DNA of 10,614 nucleotides from an uncultured Chloroflexota bacterium (GTDB lineage Bacteria > Chloroflexota > Anaerolineae > Aggregatilineales > Phototrophicaceae). Shown one piece after another: positions 1 through 7,193 of this stretch (the first letter of the stretch is position 1; each line of letters starts with the position of its first letter). Under the pieces are notes generated by a model, which saw only the letters and a program-made list of their open reading frames with translations, was not told the DNA's origin and did not search any database. Where the stretch lies: assembly GCA_937988705.1 (NCBI GenBank), contig CALKIA010000657.1:1-10614 (forward strand), read 5' to 3'. A program made the position numbers and the translations under genes.

Positions 1-695
1 CCAATATCCCCACCATCTACTATGCTGATCAAGCCCATTTGCCCTATGGCATGCGTACACCGGAAGAAGTCCGCCACCTCGTCGATTTGGCCGCCGATTT
101 CCTGATCGCGCAGGGCGCGCGCATCCTTGTGATTGCTTGCCACACGGCCAGCGCCGCTAGTCTACATAATTTGCGTGCCCGTCACCCCACCATTCCAATA
201 GTCGGCATGGAGCCCGCGGTCAAACCCGCCGCGGAACGCACACAGACCGGGGTCATCGGCGTGCTCACCACCCGTGTGACCGCGCAGAGCGAGCTGTATC
301 GTCGGGTAGTAGAGCGCTTCGCCCATGATGTCCGCGTGATCACGCAGGCCGCGCCAGAACTTGTGACGATGGTTGAGCAGGGAACACAGGATACGCCCGA
401 AGGGGAGGCAATTTTACGCCGCTACCTCGCCCCACTGGTCGAAGCGTACGCCGATCATCTAGTGCTGGCGTGTACGCATTTCCCGTTTTTGATGCCTAAG
501 TTGAAATCCATGACCGAGATGACGCTCATTGACCCAGGTGCGGCCGTCGCGCGGCAGGTAATGCGCGTGCTGCCCGCGGATGTGCTGCCCGCTGACGCCG
601 ATCACCTGTACTACACCACGGGCATGCCTGAGCAGTTCCAGCACGCGTTGGTCAGACTGCTGGGGATTACTGCGCGGGTACTGGCAGTCTCATGA
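1..695 (+). CDS. murI: Glutamate racemase, 5'-truncated by the window edge
   Basis: Glutamate racemase interconverts L- and D-glutamate in the cytoplasm and supplies D-Glu for peptidoglycan. The frame is open from base 3, and the first visible residues read IYYADQAHLPYG, a hallmark stretch of the family. The true start and the N-terminal DSGxGG loop with the first active-site Ser/Asp lie upstream of the window. Both catalytic cysteine motifs are present: ACHTAS (Cys codon 138-140) and ACTHFPFL (Cys codon 471-473, His codon 477-479). About 230 residues are visible of a usual 260-280. The first motif has His where ACNTAS is usual, and the second has ACTHF instead of GCTHY. Both are conservative, so I expect an active enzyme. 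Aspartate racemases share the fold, but the HLPYG stretch and overall pattern favour MurI. The stop TGA at 693-695 overlaps the stop of the convergent kinase gene. Confidence 0.93.
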   Translation, partial: NIPTIYYADQAHLPYGMRTPEEVRHLVDLAADFLIAQGARILVIACHTASAASLHNLRARHPTIPIVGMEPAVKPAAERTQTGVIGVLTTRVTAQSELYRRVVERFAHDVRVITQAAPELVTMVEQGTQDTPEGEAILRRYLAPLVEAYADHLVLACTHFPFLMPKLKSMTEMTLIDPGAAVARQVMRVLPADVLPADADHLYYTTGMPEQFQHALVRLLGITARVLAVS

Positions 696-2930
696 AACGT
701 GAACGATAGTCGGATCTTTCGAGACGGCTTCCGGAATTTGGAAGGGCATAACGCGGCGTGCGTCTTCCGGTGGCACAATCGCCAGGCGGATGTAGAATGT
801 CGAGCCGGGACAGGTTTGCATGTTGTGACCGGGGCTTTCCGCCCAGATTTTCCCGCCATGTCCTTCGATCACGCCCTGCGCGATGGTTAGACCTAAGCCG
901 GGACCGGCTCCCATAAATTTGTATGTTCCGGTCGAGTGTAGACCCGGGTCATACGCGCGGTAAAACTTGCGGAAGATTAGTTCCAGATTCTCTTTTTCAA
1001 TCCCGACACCTGTATCTTTGATCGTGATCAGAACATGATCCTGTTCGCCGGGCTGTTGTGCAGTTTCCAGCGCCGCCGTGATGTCGATTTTGCCGCCATC
1101 GGGCGTGAACTTGATGGCATTCACGACGATGTTGCGGAACGCTTGTACCAGCCGCTGCAGGTCAGCCTGCACGATGGGTAAGCCGCGCAGACCGCGCGCT
1201 GCCAGCGTCAGCTTGCGCTGCTTGATTGCATCGGTGAGCGGCTCAATTGCCATGCGCATCACGCTTTCCAAAGATGTCTGCGTGAAGTGTAAATTCATGG
1301 CATTGACGTCGAGCTGACTCACGTCGAGCATGGCGGCGATCAACTCTTCCATGCGTTCGGTCGCTTTGCGTAAATTGCCGACCAGCCCCGACATTTTGTC
1401 TTGATCGAGTGCGCCACCTTCATTCAATGCATCCATGATGTCGGTGTACCCGCGAACCTGGGCTAGTGGTGTGCGCAGTTCGTGGCTGGCGATGGTCACG
1501 AAGTCGGTTTTGACTTCGTCCAGCTTTTCCATCTGTTCTTTGGCTTCCTCAAGATTGATGTTGAGCGCCTGCATCCCCTGATTGAGCTTGCGCAGGTCGG
1601 CGACGAGGCGCGCATTGCGCAATACCGTCCCGGTCTGGCTGGCCATCGTGGATAACAATTGGAAATCATGCACAGTGAACGGCGCATCGCTGAGTTTTGC
1701 GCCGCAGGCCAGCACCCCAATCAGCGTCCGATCCATGAGAATGGGGGCGTAGGCGCTCAAGCCAGTCTCGCGGAAGAAGGCAATTTCTGGCAGGGATTTG
1801 AAGCGCGGGTTGAATTCGAGATCAAATTGAGAGAGCGAGCTGCCTTCCAGGGCGAAATGTTTGTACAGGCTGCCGTCTTTGGTCAGGTAGGCGCGGGCTG
1901 CACGATCCGGTGACATGGGCAGCAGCGTGACTTCGGCGGTCGCATCACCCGAGTCATTGACCAGAATGAGCGCCGAGCGGCGCACGCGCAGCAGTTCGTT
2001 GAGGGCTTGCGTCGCCCCTTCGACCAGTTGATTGAGTTCGACCGCATTGGCAATCTGCTGCGTGTACCGGCGGGTGATTTCGGTCGTGTCCGTGCGCAGC
2101 GAACCGCGCAGCACCAAACTGATCAACGTGTCGGCCAACTGGCGAATCGGAAGATACAAGAGGGAGGCGACGAACGCGATAACGGCCAGCACAATTACGG
2201 TGGGCGTCGCCTCAATCCCATCTGCTACGAGCAGCGCGCCGAACATGATCAACATGGTGATGAGCAGCAGAATCATGACGCGCAGTGTAGAGGCTAGCTC
2301 ACGGCGAATATCGAGTACGCGATAACTCATTTGAGCGTAGGCCGCACCGAGGCTGCCGAATAACAGCACAAACACGCCGGGTACCGCGAGCGCATCTGCG
2401 CCGGTTCCCACAAGGAAGATGCCAGTCATGAAGTAGGTGGTATTGATCACCCAGAAGAGCGCCCGGTTGGCGACTTCGGGCAGACGCGCGACGTAAAAGA
2501 CGTAGAACGCCGTGGCGATCAGGATGATGCCGCCGAGCGCAAACCCGCCAAGCATGACCAGGGCGCTGAGCGGATAGGGGCGAGCAAACGCGCTCAGGAT
2601 CCAACTCGGCGCATTGCCCATGATGGCTACACTCCCGATGAGCCCCAATACCCAGAGTAGACCGAACGTGATCCACAGGCGCGGGACGCGATTCGTCATG
2701 TCGCGCATGATTAACGCGCCGTACGCGAACAGCGTCAGCGCCTGGGCAAAGAGCGTCGCCAGAGCGAATTCGGGACTCAGCGTCGCGGTGACGACAGCCG
2801 AAAAGAGTACGGTGAGCGCCAACCATGGAAATCCCACACGGACACGGTCCCGCCGAATCAGCAAATACCCCACGACGACGACATGCGCGATCAGGCAAAC
2901 AAGCATCAACGTGCCGGTAACCGAATTCAT
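690..2930 (-). CDS. Membrane-bound hybrid-free sensor histidine kinase (multi-TM, GAF, HisKA, HATPase_c)
   Basis: This 746-residue protein is a two-component sensor kinase that autophosphorylates and would pass phosphate to a response regulator. Seen in order: about nine hydrophobic segments (roughly 7-25, 36-53, 56-76, 86-104, 119-147, 158-176, 180-200, 217-237, 243-261); a GAF-like domain around 300-440; a short coiled coil at about 440-475; HisKA with ASHELRTPL and phospho-acceptor His483; then HATPase_c with N box NIVVNAIKF (Asn604), G1 box DTGVGI (Asp639) and G2 box GAGPGLGL (674-681). All catalytic boxes are intact, and there is no receiver domain. The N-terminal membrane part may sense a lipophilic or membrane signal, but no ligand can be named. 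No response regulator gene is in view. The ATG at 2930 is backed by an AAGGAA ribosome site and lies 19 bp after the AlbA_2-type gene, so the two are probably co-transcribed. Confidence 0.95.
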   Translation of the reverse strand: MNSVTGTLMLVCLIAHVVVVGYLLIRRDRVRVGFPWLALTVLFSAVVTATLSPEFALATLFAQALTLFAYGALIMRDMTNRVPRLWITFGLLWVLGLIGSVAIMGNAPSWILSAFARPYPLSALVMLGGFALGGIILIATAFYVFYVARLPEVANRALFWVINTTYFMTGIFLVGTGADALAVPGVFVLLFGSLGAAYAQMSYRVLDIRRELASTLRVMILLLITMLIMFGALLVADGIEATPTVIVLAVIAFVASLLYLPIRQLADTLISLVLRGSLRTDTTEITRRYTQQIANAVELNQLVEGATQALNELLRVRRSALILVNDSGDATAEVTLLPMSPDRAARAYLTKDGSLYKHFALEGSSLSQFDLEFNPRFKSLPEIAFFRETGLSAYAPILMDRTLIGVLACGAKLSDAPFTVHDFQLLSTMASQTGTVLRNARLVADLRKLNQGMQALNINLEEAKEQMEKLDEVKTDFVTIASHELRTPLAQVRGYTDIMDALNEGGALDQDKMSGLVGNLRKATERMEELIAAMLDVSQLDVNAMNLHFTQTSLESVMRMAIEPLTDAIKQRKLTLAARGLRGLPIVQADLQRLVQAFRNIVVNAIKFTPDGGKIDITAALETAQQPGEQDHVLITIKDTGVGIEKENLELIFRKFYRAYDPGLHSTGTYKFMGAGPGLGLTIAQGVIEGHGGKIWAESPGHNMQTCPGSTFYIRLAIVPPEDARRVMPFQIPEAVSKDPTIVHVS

Positions 2931-2937
2931 CCGTGCG

Positions 2938-2943
2938 TTCCTT
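2938..2943 (-). promoter_or_regulatory. Ribosome binding site of the histidine kinase gene
   Basis: On the minus strand AAGGAA lies 7 bases before the ATG at 2930, inside the 19-bp gap after the upstream stop. It supports this start and shows that the kinase is translated on its own rather than only by coupling. Confidence 0.6.
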
Positions 2944-2949
2944 AAATGT

Positions 2950-4323
2950 TCACTTGAGGATGTAATACGTGCCTTTTTTCGAGCCGACCTTCAGCAGAAT
3001 TTCGCGCTCTACCATATCGGCAAGGTCGAGGCGCAGCGTTTCAGCTGACACCCCCTGGCACAAAGAACGGTATTCACGGTTAGTAATCGACCCATGATCA
3101 CGGATGTACTGTAAGGCGCGCGCCTGCCGGTGATTGGTGTTGCGTACCCATTCCGGCACGACCTGACGTTCCCGGGAGTTGAAAAGTGTCACGGCAAAGC
3201 TGTACGGGCGCGCGTCGAAGTTGGGCGGCAGGTGGCCGGATTGTTCCATGACTTCCATCATCCGGTCGATGCCTAACCCTAATTCTTCGATGTAGCCCCA
3301 TTGGAACAGTCCGTTGACGATGCGCGGGTTGCGGCTGAAATGCTCGTCGACGATGTTTTCAACTGTGATGAAGCCGGGCAGACCGCCGGGTGAGATCACC
3401 TCAAGCCGATCTGAATACATGCGAATTTCGATGCGTCGCCCTTTAAGGCGGTAATCGCGGTGGCAGATGGCATTGACGATCGCTTCACGAACCGCAAACT
3501 GGGGGTATTCAGTGGTTTCTTCGCGTTCCAGTCCTTTGACGACCGCGCTCACTGCCATTTCGCTCCAGATGAGATTCCAGGCGGACTCGATCAAGCGGGG
3601 TAGGGGTCCGGTCAGTTCTTCGCGACGGGTGTAGCCCGCGAGTCCATTTTCGCCGCGCGGCGTTTTGCCGACGAACTTGGCAAAGACGACGCCGCTCTGC
3701 GGCAGCCAGTGCTGGGGATATTCGCTGAACAGCAGGATGCCGCTGACGGTCGGTCGGTCGGCGGTGTCAATCGCACCGATTTCACGCAGCAGGTCGTCAG
3801 TTTTGCCGTTGAAAGGGCGCTTGGTGCGCTCGGCGCGCTTGGCGATGTATTCCTCGATCATCTTCTTGCTGAGATCGTCTTTGGTCGCGCCGGGGACAGG
3901 TTCACTTTCGTAATCGCCCGTTGATTTGGCGCTCGCCAGCTTGAGGATTTCCTGCCCGCCCAGCGGTCGATTGACTTGATCATCACGGATGAGTACGCGC
4001 CCATCGCTCAAGGCATGCAGCTCAATGCTGCGCGGTACCCGCAGCGCGTAGACCGTCCCGTTGTCCGCGGCTTCGACGGGTTCCCAGTTGCCGGTGACGA
4101 TCGACGGACTACATAGGCTGTCCGCCTCTTTGAGCGCCTTCGGCAGCGCTTCGCTCTCAATCTTCGTCCCAGGATCACCGTTGTGCTTCAGCCCAACCAC
4201 CAACGTCCCGCCCTCGGTATTCGCGAAGGCGACGAGCGTCTCGGCGATTAACTTGGCGTCCGGGATTTCGATGAAGGCTAAACGAGGACCTGGTCCGTTC
4301 TTTAAAAAATCGGGATTTAGCAT
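2950..4323 (-). CDS. AlbA_2 (Schlafen-type) / HATPase_c_4 / winged-helix putative regulator
   Basis: This 457-residue cytoplasmic protein belongs to the COG2865-like family of predicted transcriptional regulators, sometimes mis-named RecG-like helicases. Residues about 12-125 form the AlbA_2 domain, with the typical VAFANTEGGTLVVGLK stretch at 31-46. Residues about 275-370 match the HATPase_c_4 fold, with REAIVNAICHRDY (Asn284) resembling an N box, then DRLEVISPGGLPGFIT and a SRNPRI...GLGIDRM segment. The last 60 residues look like a winged helix (ITNREYRSLCQGVSAETLRLDLADMVEREIL). No helicase motifs are present. Family members are suspected DNA- or nucleic-acid-binding regulators, and biochemical roles are poorly defined. 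A TGA lies in frame shortly upstream, so ATG 4323 is the likely start, though it has no clear Shine-Dalgarno. It precedes the histidine kinase by 19 bp and could be its output partner or regulator (inference). Confidence 0.85.
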   Translation of the reverse strand: MLNPDFLKNGPGPRLAFIEIPDAKLIAETLVAFANTEGGTLVVGLKHNGDPGTKIESEALPKALKEADSLCSPSIVTGNWEPVEAADNGTVYALRVPRSIELHALSDGRVLIRDDQVNRPLGGQEILKLASAKSTGDYESEPVPGATKDDLSKKMIEEYIAKRAERTKRPFNGKTDDLLREIGAIDTADRPTVSGILLFSEYPQHWLPQSGVVFAKFVGKTPRGENGLAGYTRREELTGPLPRLIESAWNLIWSEMAVSAVVKGLEREETTEYPQFAVREAIVNAICHRDYRLKGRRIEIRMYSDRLEVISPGGLPGFITVENIVDEHFSRNPRIVNGLFQWGYIEELGLGIDRMMEVMEQSGHLPPNFDARPYSFAVTLFNSRERQVVPEWVRNTNHRQARALQYIRDHGSITNREYRSLCQGVSAETLRLDLADMVEREILLKVGSKKGTYYILK

Positions 4324-4355
4324 AGGAAGACTCTGTCGGCGGCTAGACGTAGTTC

Positions 4356-4383
4356 ATTTTAGCACGTTTTGGGGATCGGCAAA
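4356..4383 (-). promoter_or_regulatory. Candidate sigma70-type promoter for the regulator-kinase pair
   Basis: On the minus strand TTTGCC (4378-4383) and TAAAAT (4356-4361) are separated by 16 bases, about 33 bases before the ATG at 4323. The -10 is good and the -35 mediocre. It is the best promoter-like match in the 101-bp gap between the two minus-strand genes. Confidence 0.35.
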
Positions 4384-4423
4384 GGGACGCTTCAGTTCAC
4401 AGTACAGTTTTGATGACGATTGG

Positions 4424-4440
4424 GCTATTCTCCGAATAGC
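4424..4440. repeat. Perfect 7-bp inverted repeat spanning the stop codon of the membrane protein gene
   Basis: GCTATTC and GAATAGC flank a 3-base TCC loop. The repeat covers the last codons and the TAG stop (4425-4427) of the gene on the minus strand. No T-run follows on either strand, so it does not meet the usual intrinsic terminator pattern. It could shield the mRNA 3' end or be chance. Confidence 0.5.
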
Positions 4441-5975
4441 CGCCTGAGTCGAGTCGCGAGATTGGGGTCTGGGGGCAGAAGGCGCTCTTCTGGCGCGTAA
4501 TTCTGAATTCCGTCGAGCGTTGTGCGTACTTGGTAGCCATCGTTTGTATAGTCAACGACCACCAGGCTGTCGTAGGTCACACGCACTTGTCTTCGGACCC
4601 CGGAGGCATTGAAGCTTGCCGGGCCAAAGTAACAGCGGTCAGTTTCTTGACTCCCCACTTGTTCAGGCTGGCAGAGCGTTCCGGTTAGAGAGAAATCTCC
4701 ATAGACGAGCGGCAGCATATATTCCATATACAGCGGGCTGCCTATGACTTGCAGCAGTTCACCCGAACGATCAATGAAGACGACACCAGTTCCTGATTTG
4801 AGCTGAGGTAGCACCTCGGTCATTTCGCTGAGTATCGCCCGTTGCTGTCGTGACTGTTCGATGTACTCACGGTGCTGACTCAATAAGCTGAGGCACCCTG
4901 TCCCAACGAGAAGGGCGATAACGACTGCATTTAGCATACGCCAGTGGATGCGTTCAACTATGACCGCAATGACCAATGCGGCGCCGATACCGGAGAAATA
5001 GAATGTACGGAGGGTCTCATCGCGTAGGCTGGTGGGTAGATAGAGCACTATCCCAGCTATGAGAATCGCGCCGCCAACTGGAACGTTCCAGAGAGATGGC
5101 GCTTTTGTGGTTTTGTGCCAAATCAGCATTAATAATGCCACAATGAGTGCCGCCGAGATCGCTGCTGGCAGAAAGTTGGTGTTGGTAATCGCCCATCCAT
5201 CCCAGAAATGGTGCTGAATGGTGCGAAGTAGACTCCTCAACATCACTCCAAGGGAGCGATCGACTTGAGCGATGCCTGCTTGATACTGGATCGCCCTAGG
5301 AAATGCCAACACAATCCCGATATACCAAAGACCGGCCAGCAATGGAACGATGTACCAGAGTATTGCGCTGCGAATGACTTGCCCGGTGACGTGCTTAGTT
5401 TCGAGAATCAGAATCAGTGGTGTAATGGCTGCGAATACGAATACGACTTCGTAAATTCCACAGGCGAGTAATTGGGCGATTGCCATGACCAAGATGGGCA
5501 GCATCCGGCGTTTTTGCCAGTACTCAAGGAAGCAGAATACTGCAACTAGATAGCAGAAGGCAGAGAAATGGACTGCCAGGGCGCCAAGATAGAATATTCC
5601 CGTATCAACGGGCAAAAACAGATAGATAACGGCAACGGTGAAAGCAAATCGCTCGTTACTTGTTAGTCGGCGTGTAATAAGAAAAAGAAACCAGCTTTTG
5701 CCGACAAGGAGCATAAACGTGATGAGGGTGATTCCTAAGAATGATCCCGGCGTGACCGCAAACGCAATTAGCCATGGGACAGGAATGAATAGACGAATGG
5801 GCAGCGCATGGGCGAAAATATCGCCCTGATTAACCTGCATGGAATAGATCCACGCATCTCCGGTTACCCCACTCTCGAACCCGACGGGTAGCCAGAGCAG
5901 CGCTGCTAAGCCGATAAGTGCGACAAGAACAAGGATGGACGGATACTTTGTAGAAAAGGGAGCTAGACGTTCCAC
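4425..5975 (-). CDS. Polytopic membrane protein of unknown function, possibly GT-C glycosyltransferase-like
   Basis: This 516-residue integral membrane protein is not one I recognise. It has about ten or eleven hydrophobic segments (first at 12-30, others between about 65 and 365) and a soluble C-terminal domain at about 366-516 with two cysteines (435 and 448) that could pair outside the cell. Just after TM1 comes GDAWIYS with Asp40. An acidic residue in the first external loop is usual in GT-C glycosyltransferases using lipid-phosphate sugars, and the overall layout resembles that group, but no diagnostic motif settles it. The start is GTG at 5975: the frame is closed by TAG shortly upstream and the next ATG would remove TM1. 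No Shine-Dalgarno is seen. The gene looks more AT-rich than its neighbours by eye, which may point to transfer. It transcribes away from the radical SAM operon with a shared control region. Confidence 0.8.
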   Translation of the reverse strand: MERLAPFSTKYPSILVLVALIGLAALLWLPVGFESGVTGDAWIYSMQVNQGDIFAHALPIRLFIPVPWLIAFAVTPGSFLGITLITFMLLVGKSWFLFLITRRLTSNERFAFTVAVIYLFLPVDTGIFYLGALAVHFSAFCYLVAVFCFLEYWQKRRMLPILVMAIAQLLACGIYEVVFVFAAITPLILILETKHVTGQVIRSAILWYIVPLLAGLWYIGIVLAFPRAIQYQAGIAQVDRSLGVMLRSLLRTIQHHFWDGWAITNTNFLPAAISAALIVALLMLIWHKTTKAPSLWNVPVGGAILIAGIVLYLPTSLRDETLRTFYFSGIGAALVIAVIVERIHWRMLNAVVIALLVGTGCLSLLSQHREYIEQSRQQRAILSEMTEVLPQLKSGTGVVFIDRSGELLQVIGSPLYMEYMLPLVYGDFSLTGTLCQPEQVGSQETDRCYFGPASFNASGVRRQVRVTYDSLVVVDYTNDGYQVRTTLDGIQNYAPEERLLPPDPNLATRLRRLFGE

Positions 5976-5997
5976 AGTGAATTCTGCAATCGCTATA

Positions 5998-6111
5998 ATC
6001 TAGTTGATTGGGAACTTCCACAGTATAACATGGTATCCACAAGACAATCTACAAGCGGTAATTCTTGGTAATATTGTATGATAATACCTGTTTTGAATGA
6101 GTCAACTAGAT
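5998..6111. repeat. 10-bp perfect inverted repeat pair in the divergent control region
   Basis: ATCTAGTTGA at 5998-6007 is the exact reverse complement of TCAACTAGAT at 6102-6111. One copy lies in the leader of the leftward gene and the other upstream of the rightward promoter. Both thus read the same way relative to their gene, as expected of a binding site shared by two divergent promoters. Confidence 0.55.
6022..6030 (-). promoter_or_regulatory. Extended -10 promoter of the leftward membrane protein gene
   Basis: On the minus strand TGTTATACT fits the TGnTATAAT extended -10 consensus. Transcription would begin near 6015, giving a leader of about 40 bases with no visible Shine-Dalgarno before the GTG at 5975. 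No convincing -35 is present, which extended -10 promoters can tolerate. Confidence 0.5.
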
Positions 6112-6137
6112 CTTCCCCGAAATACGTCTGACTCAAC
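6098..6137 (+). repeat. Direct repeat TGASTCAAC spaced 31 bp, candidate operator
   Basis: TGAGTCAAC (6098-6106) and TGACTCAAC (6129-6137) agree at eight of nine bases. Their starts are 31 bp apart, close to three helical turns, so bound proteins would sit on the same face. The second copy covers the -35 position of the rightward promoter, suiting a repressor. The TGASTCA core is itself nearly palindromic. Confidence 0.4.
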
Positions 6138-6154
6138 ATTCTCACGGCTCGCGG

Positions 6155-6163
6155 TGTTATACT
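6155..6163 (+). promoter_or_regulatory. Extended -10 promoter of the radical SAM operon, probably leaderless
   Basis: TGTTATACT matches the extended -10 consensus. Its last base is 6163, so transcription should start at about 6170-6171, on or one base before the A of the ATG at 6171. A weak -35 candidate TCAACA (6133-6138) is 19 bases upstream. No Shine-Dalgarno could fit, so a leaderless mRNA is predicted. Confidence 0.5.
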
Positions 6164-6170
6164 GTTGCGT

Positions 6171-7193
6171 ATGGGCGCAAAACACTTACTCAATTTGCTG
6201 GGCGACCAGCTTCGCACGCTGCCAATCGTCATCCTGTATCTGACAGATGGCTGTAACAGCCGCTGCGTCACGTGCGATATCTGGCGCAACCCGCGGCGCA
6301 ACATGTCGATGGAACTGGTGGAATTGATCGCCGCAGACCTGAAGCGCCTCGCGGTTAAGTGGGTGGTGCTGAGCGGCGGCGAAGCGATGCAGCACCCGCA
6401 GTGGCCAGAAATCGCCCGGCGGTTACGGTCAGAGGGCACACGCGTCCTCCTGCTTACCAATGGACTGCTGGTGCGCCGCCAGATCGACGAAGTGTTGGCG
6501 AGCGTTGACGAAGTCATCGTCAGTCTCGATGCCGGGACGGCGGCGACGTATGAGGCCATTCGTGGGGTCGACGCCTTCGATCTGGTACTTGACGGCATTC
6601 GGGCGGTGCGGGCGGGCGGTTTGCCCGTCACCACGCGCACGACTCTCCAGCGCGCGAACTACACCGAACTTCCACAGATTATTGAAGTCGCGAAGGCGGT
6701 GGATGTGAATACGATCAGCTTTTTGACGGTGGACGTGAGCAACCCATTTGCCTTCGGGACGCGCCTCATCCCCGTCGAACATACTCCGCCCACGACGGCC
6801 TTAACTTCCGCCGATGTTGCTGAATTGGAACGTATTCTAGCGGACGTCGAAGTGCGCTTCGCCGCTGATTTCGCCAGTCACCGGATCGCCGAAGCGCCGG
6901 AGAAGCTGCGCAGGATGGTCAGTTACTTCAAGGCGCTGCACAATGGAGGCGATTTTCCAAGTGTGCGCTGCAATGCTCCGCATCTTTCTGCCGTGATCGA
7001 AGTAGATGGGTCGCTGCGTCCGTGCTACTTCCTACCGACGATGGCACGCTTGAAGCATGACACGCTCGCGCAGGCGCTTAACAATCCGGCGGCCATCGAT
7101 CTGCGGCGGGCATATCGACAGGGCGAACGACCGGAGTGCGAACGTTGTGTGTGTCCGTTGTATAAGGGAGGGCGGTCGCTGCTGCAATTATGA
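6171..7193 (+). CDS. Radical SAM protein with SPASM-like C-terminal cysteines
   Basis: This 340-residue enzyme should use a [4Fe-4S] cluster and S-adenosylmethionine to make a 5'-deoxyadenosyl radical. The CxxxCxxC motif reads GCNSRCVTC, with Cys28, Cys32 and Cys35. The SAM-binding GGE follows at 69-71 (SGGEAMQHP). The C-terminus carries Cys267, Cys285 and a CxxCxC group at 323, 326 and 328, like a SPASM or twitch domain holding an auxiliary cluster. This places it in the COG0535 (MoaA/NifB/PqqE/SkfB-type) group, which includes peptide-modifying and lipid-modifying members. No precursor peptide gene is visible next to it. TTG at 6165 is an alternative start, but ATG at 6171 fits the promoter better. 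The stop overlaps the next ATG (ATGA), so translation is coupled. Substrate unknown. The gene leads a three-gene operon with a membrane protein and a methyltransferase. Confidence 0.93.
   Translation: MGAKHLLNLLGDQLRTLPIVILYLTDGCNSRCVTCDIWRNPRRNMSMELVELIAADLKRLAVKWVVLSGGEAMQHPQWPEIARRLRSEGTRVLLLTNGLLVRRQIDEVLASVDEVIVSLDAGTAATYEAIRGVDAFDLVLDGIRAVRAGGLPVTTRTTLQRANYTELPQIIEVAKAVDVNTISFLTVDVSNPFAFGTRLIPVEHTPPTTALTSADVAELERILADVEVRFAADFASHRIAEAPEKLRRMVSYFKALHNGGDFPSVRCNAPHLSAVIEVDGSLRPCYFLPTMARLKHDTLAQALNNPAAIDLRRAYRQGERPECERCVCPLYKGGRSLLQL

Larger units (their letters stand above)
6020..6165. repeat. 11-bp perfect inverted repeat pair at the two divergent -10 elements
   Basis: ACAGTATAACA at 6020-6030 is the exact reverse complement of TGTTATACTGT at 6155-6165. 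Each contains an extended -10 sequence facing its own gene. Identity runs beyond the nine bases of the -10 itself. Confidence 0.6.

Noticed and set aside
2299..2898. 199-codon minus-strand frame inside the histidine kinase
   Set aside because: It lies within the kinase membrane region in another phase. The kinase frame encodes coherent TM helices and this one encodes Arg/Ala-rich noise.
2614..3048. 144-codon plus-strand frame over the kinase start
   Set aside because: Antisense to the kinase N-terminus, its ribosome site and the end of the regulator gene; low-complexity Arg/Ser/Thr translation.
4424..4440. Intrinsic terminator
   Set aside because: The stem is perfect, but neither strand has a following T-run.
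4342..5970. Shared 9-mer GCTAGACGT at 4342-4350 and 5962-5970
   Set aside because: Exact 9-mer repeats are expected many times by chance in a window this long, and one copy lies in coding sequence.
5993..6640. 215-codon minus-strand frame covering the divergent control region and the radical SAM start
   Set aside because: Ser/Arg/Thr-rich translation without domains. It would run antisense through the CxxxCxxC-coding segment and both promoters.
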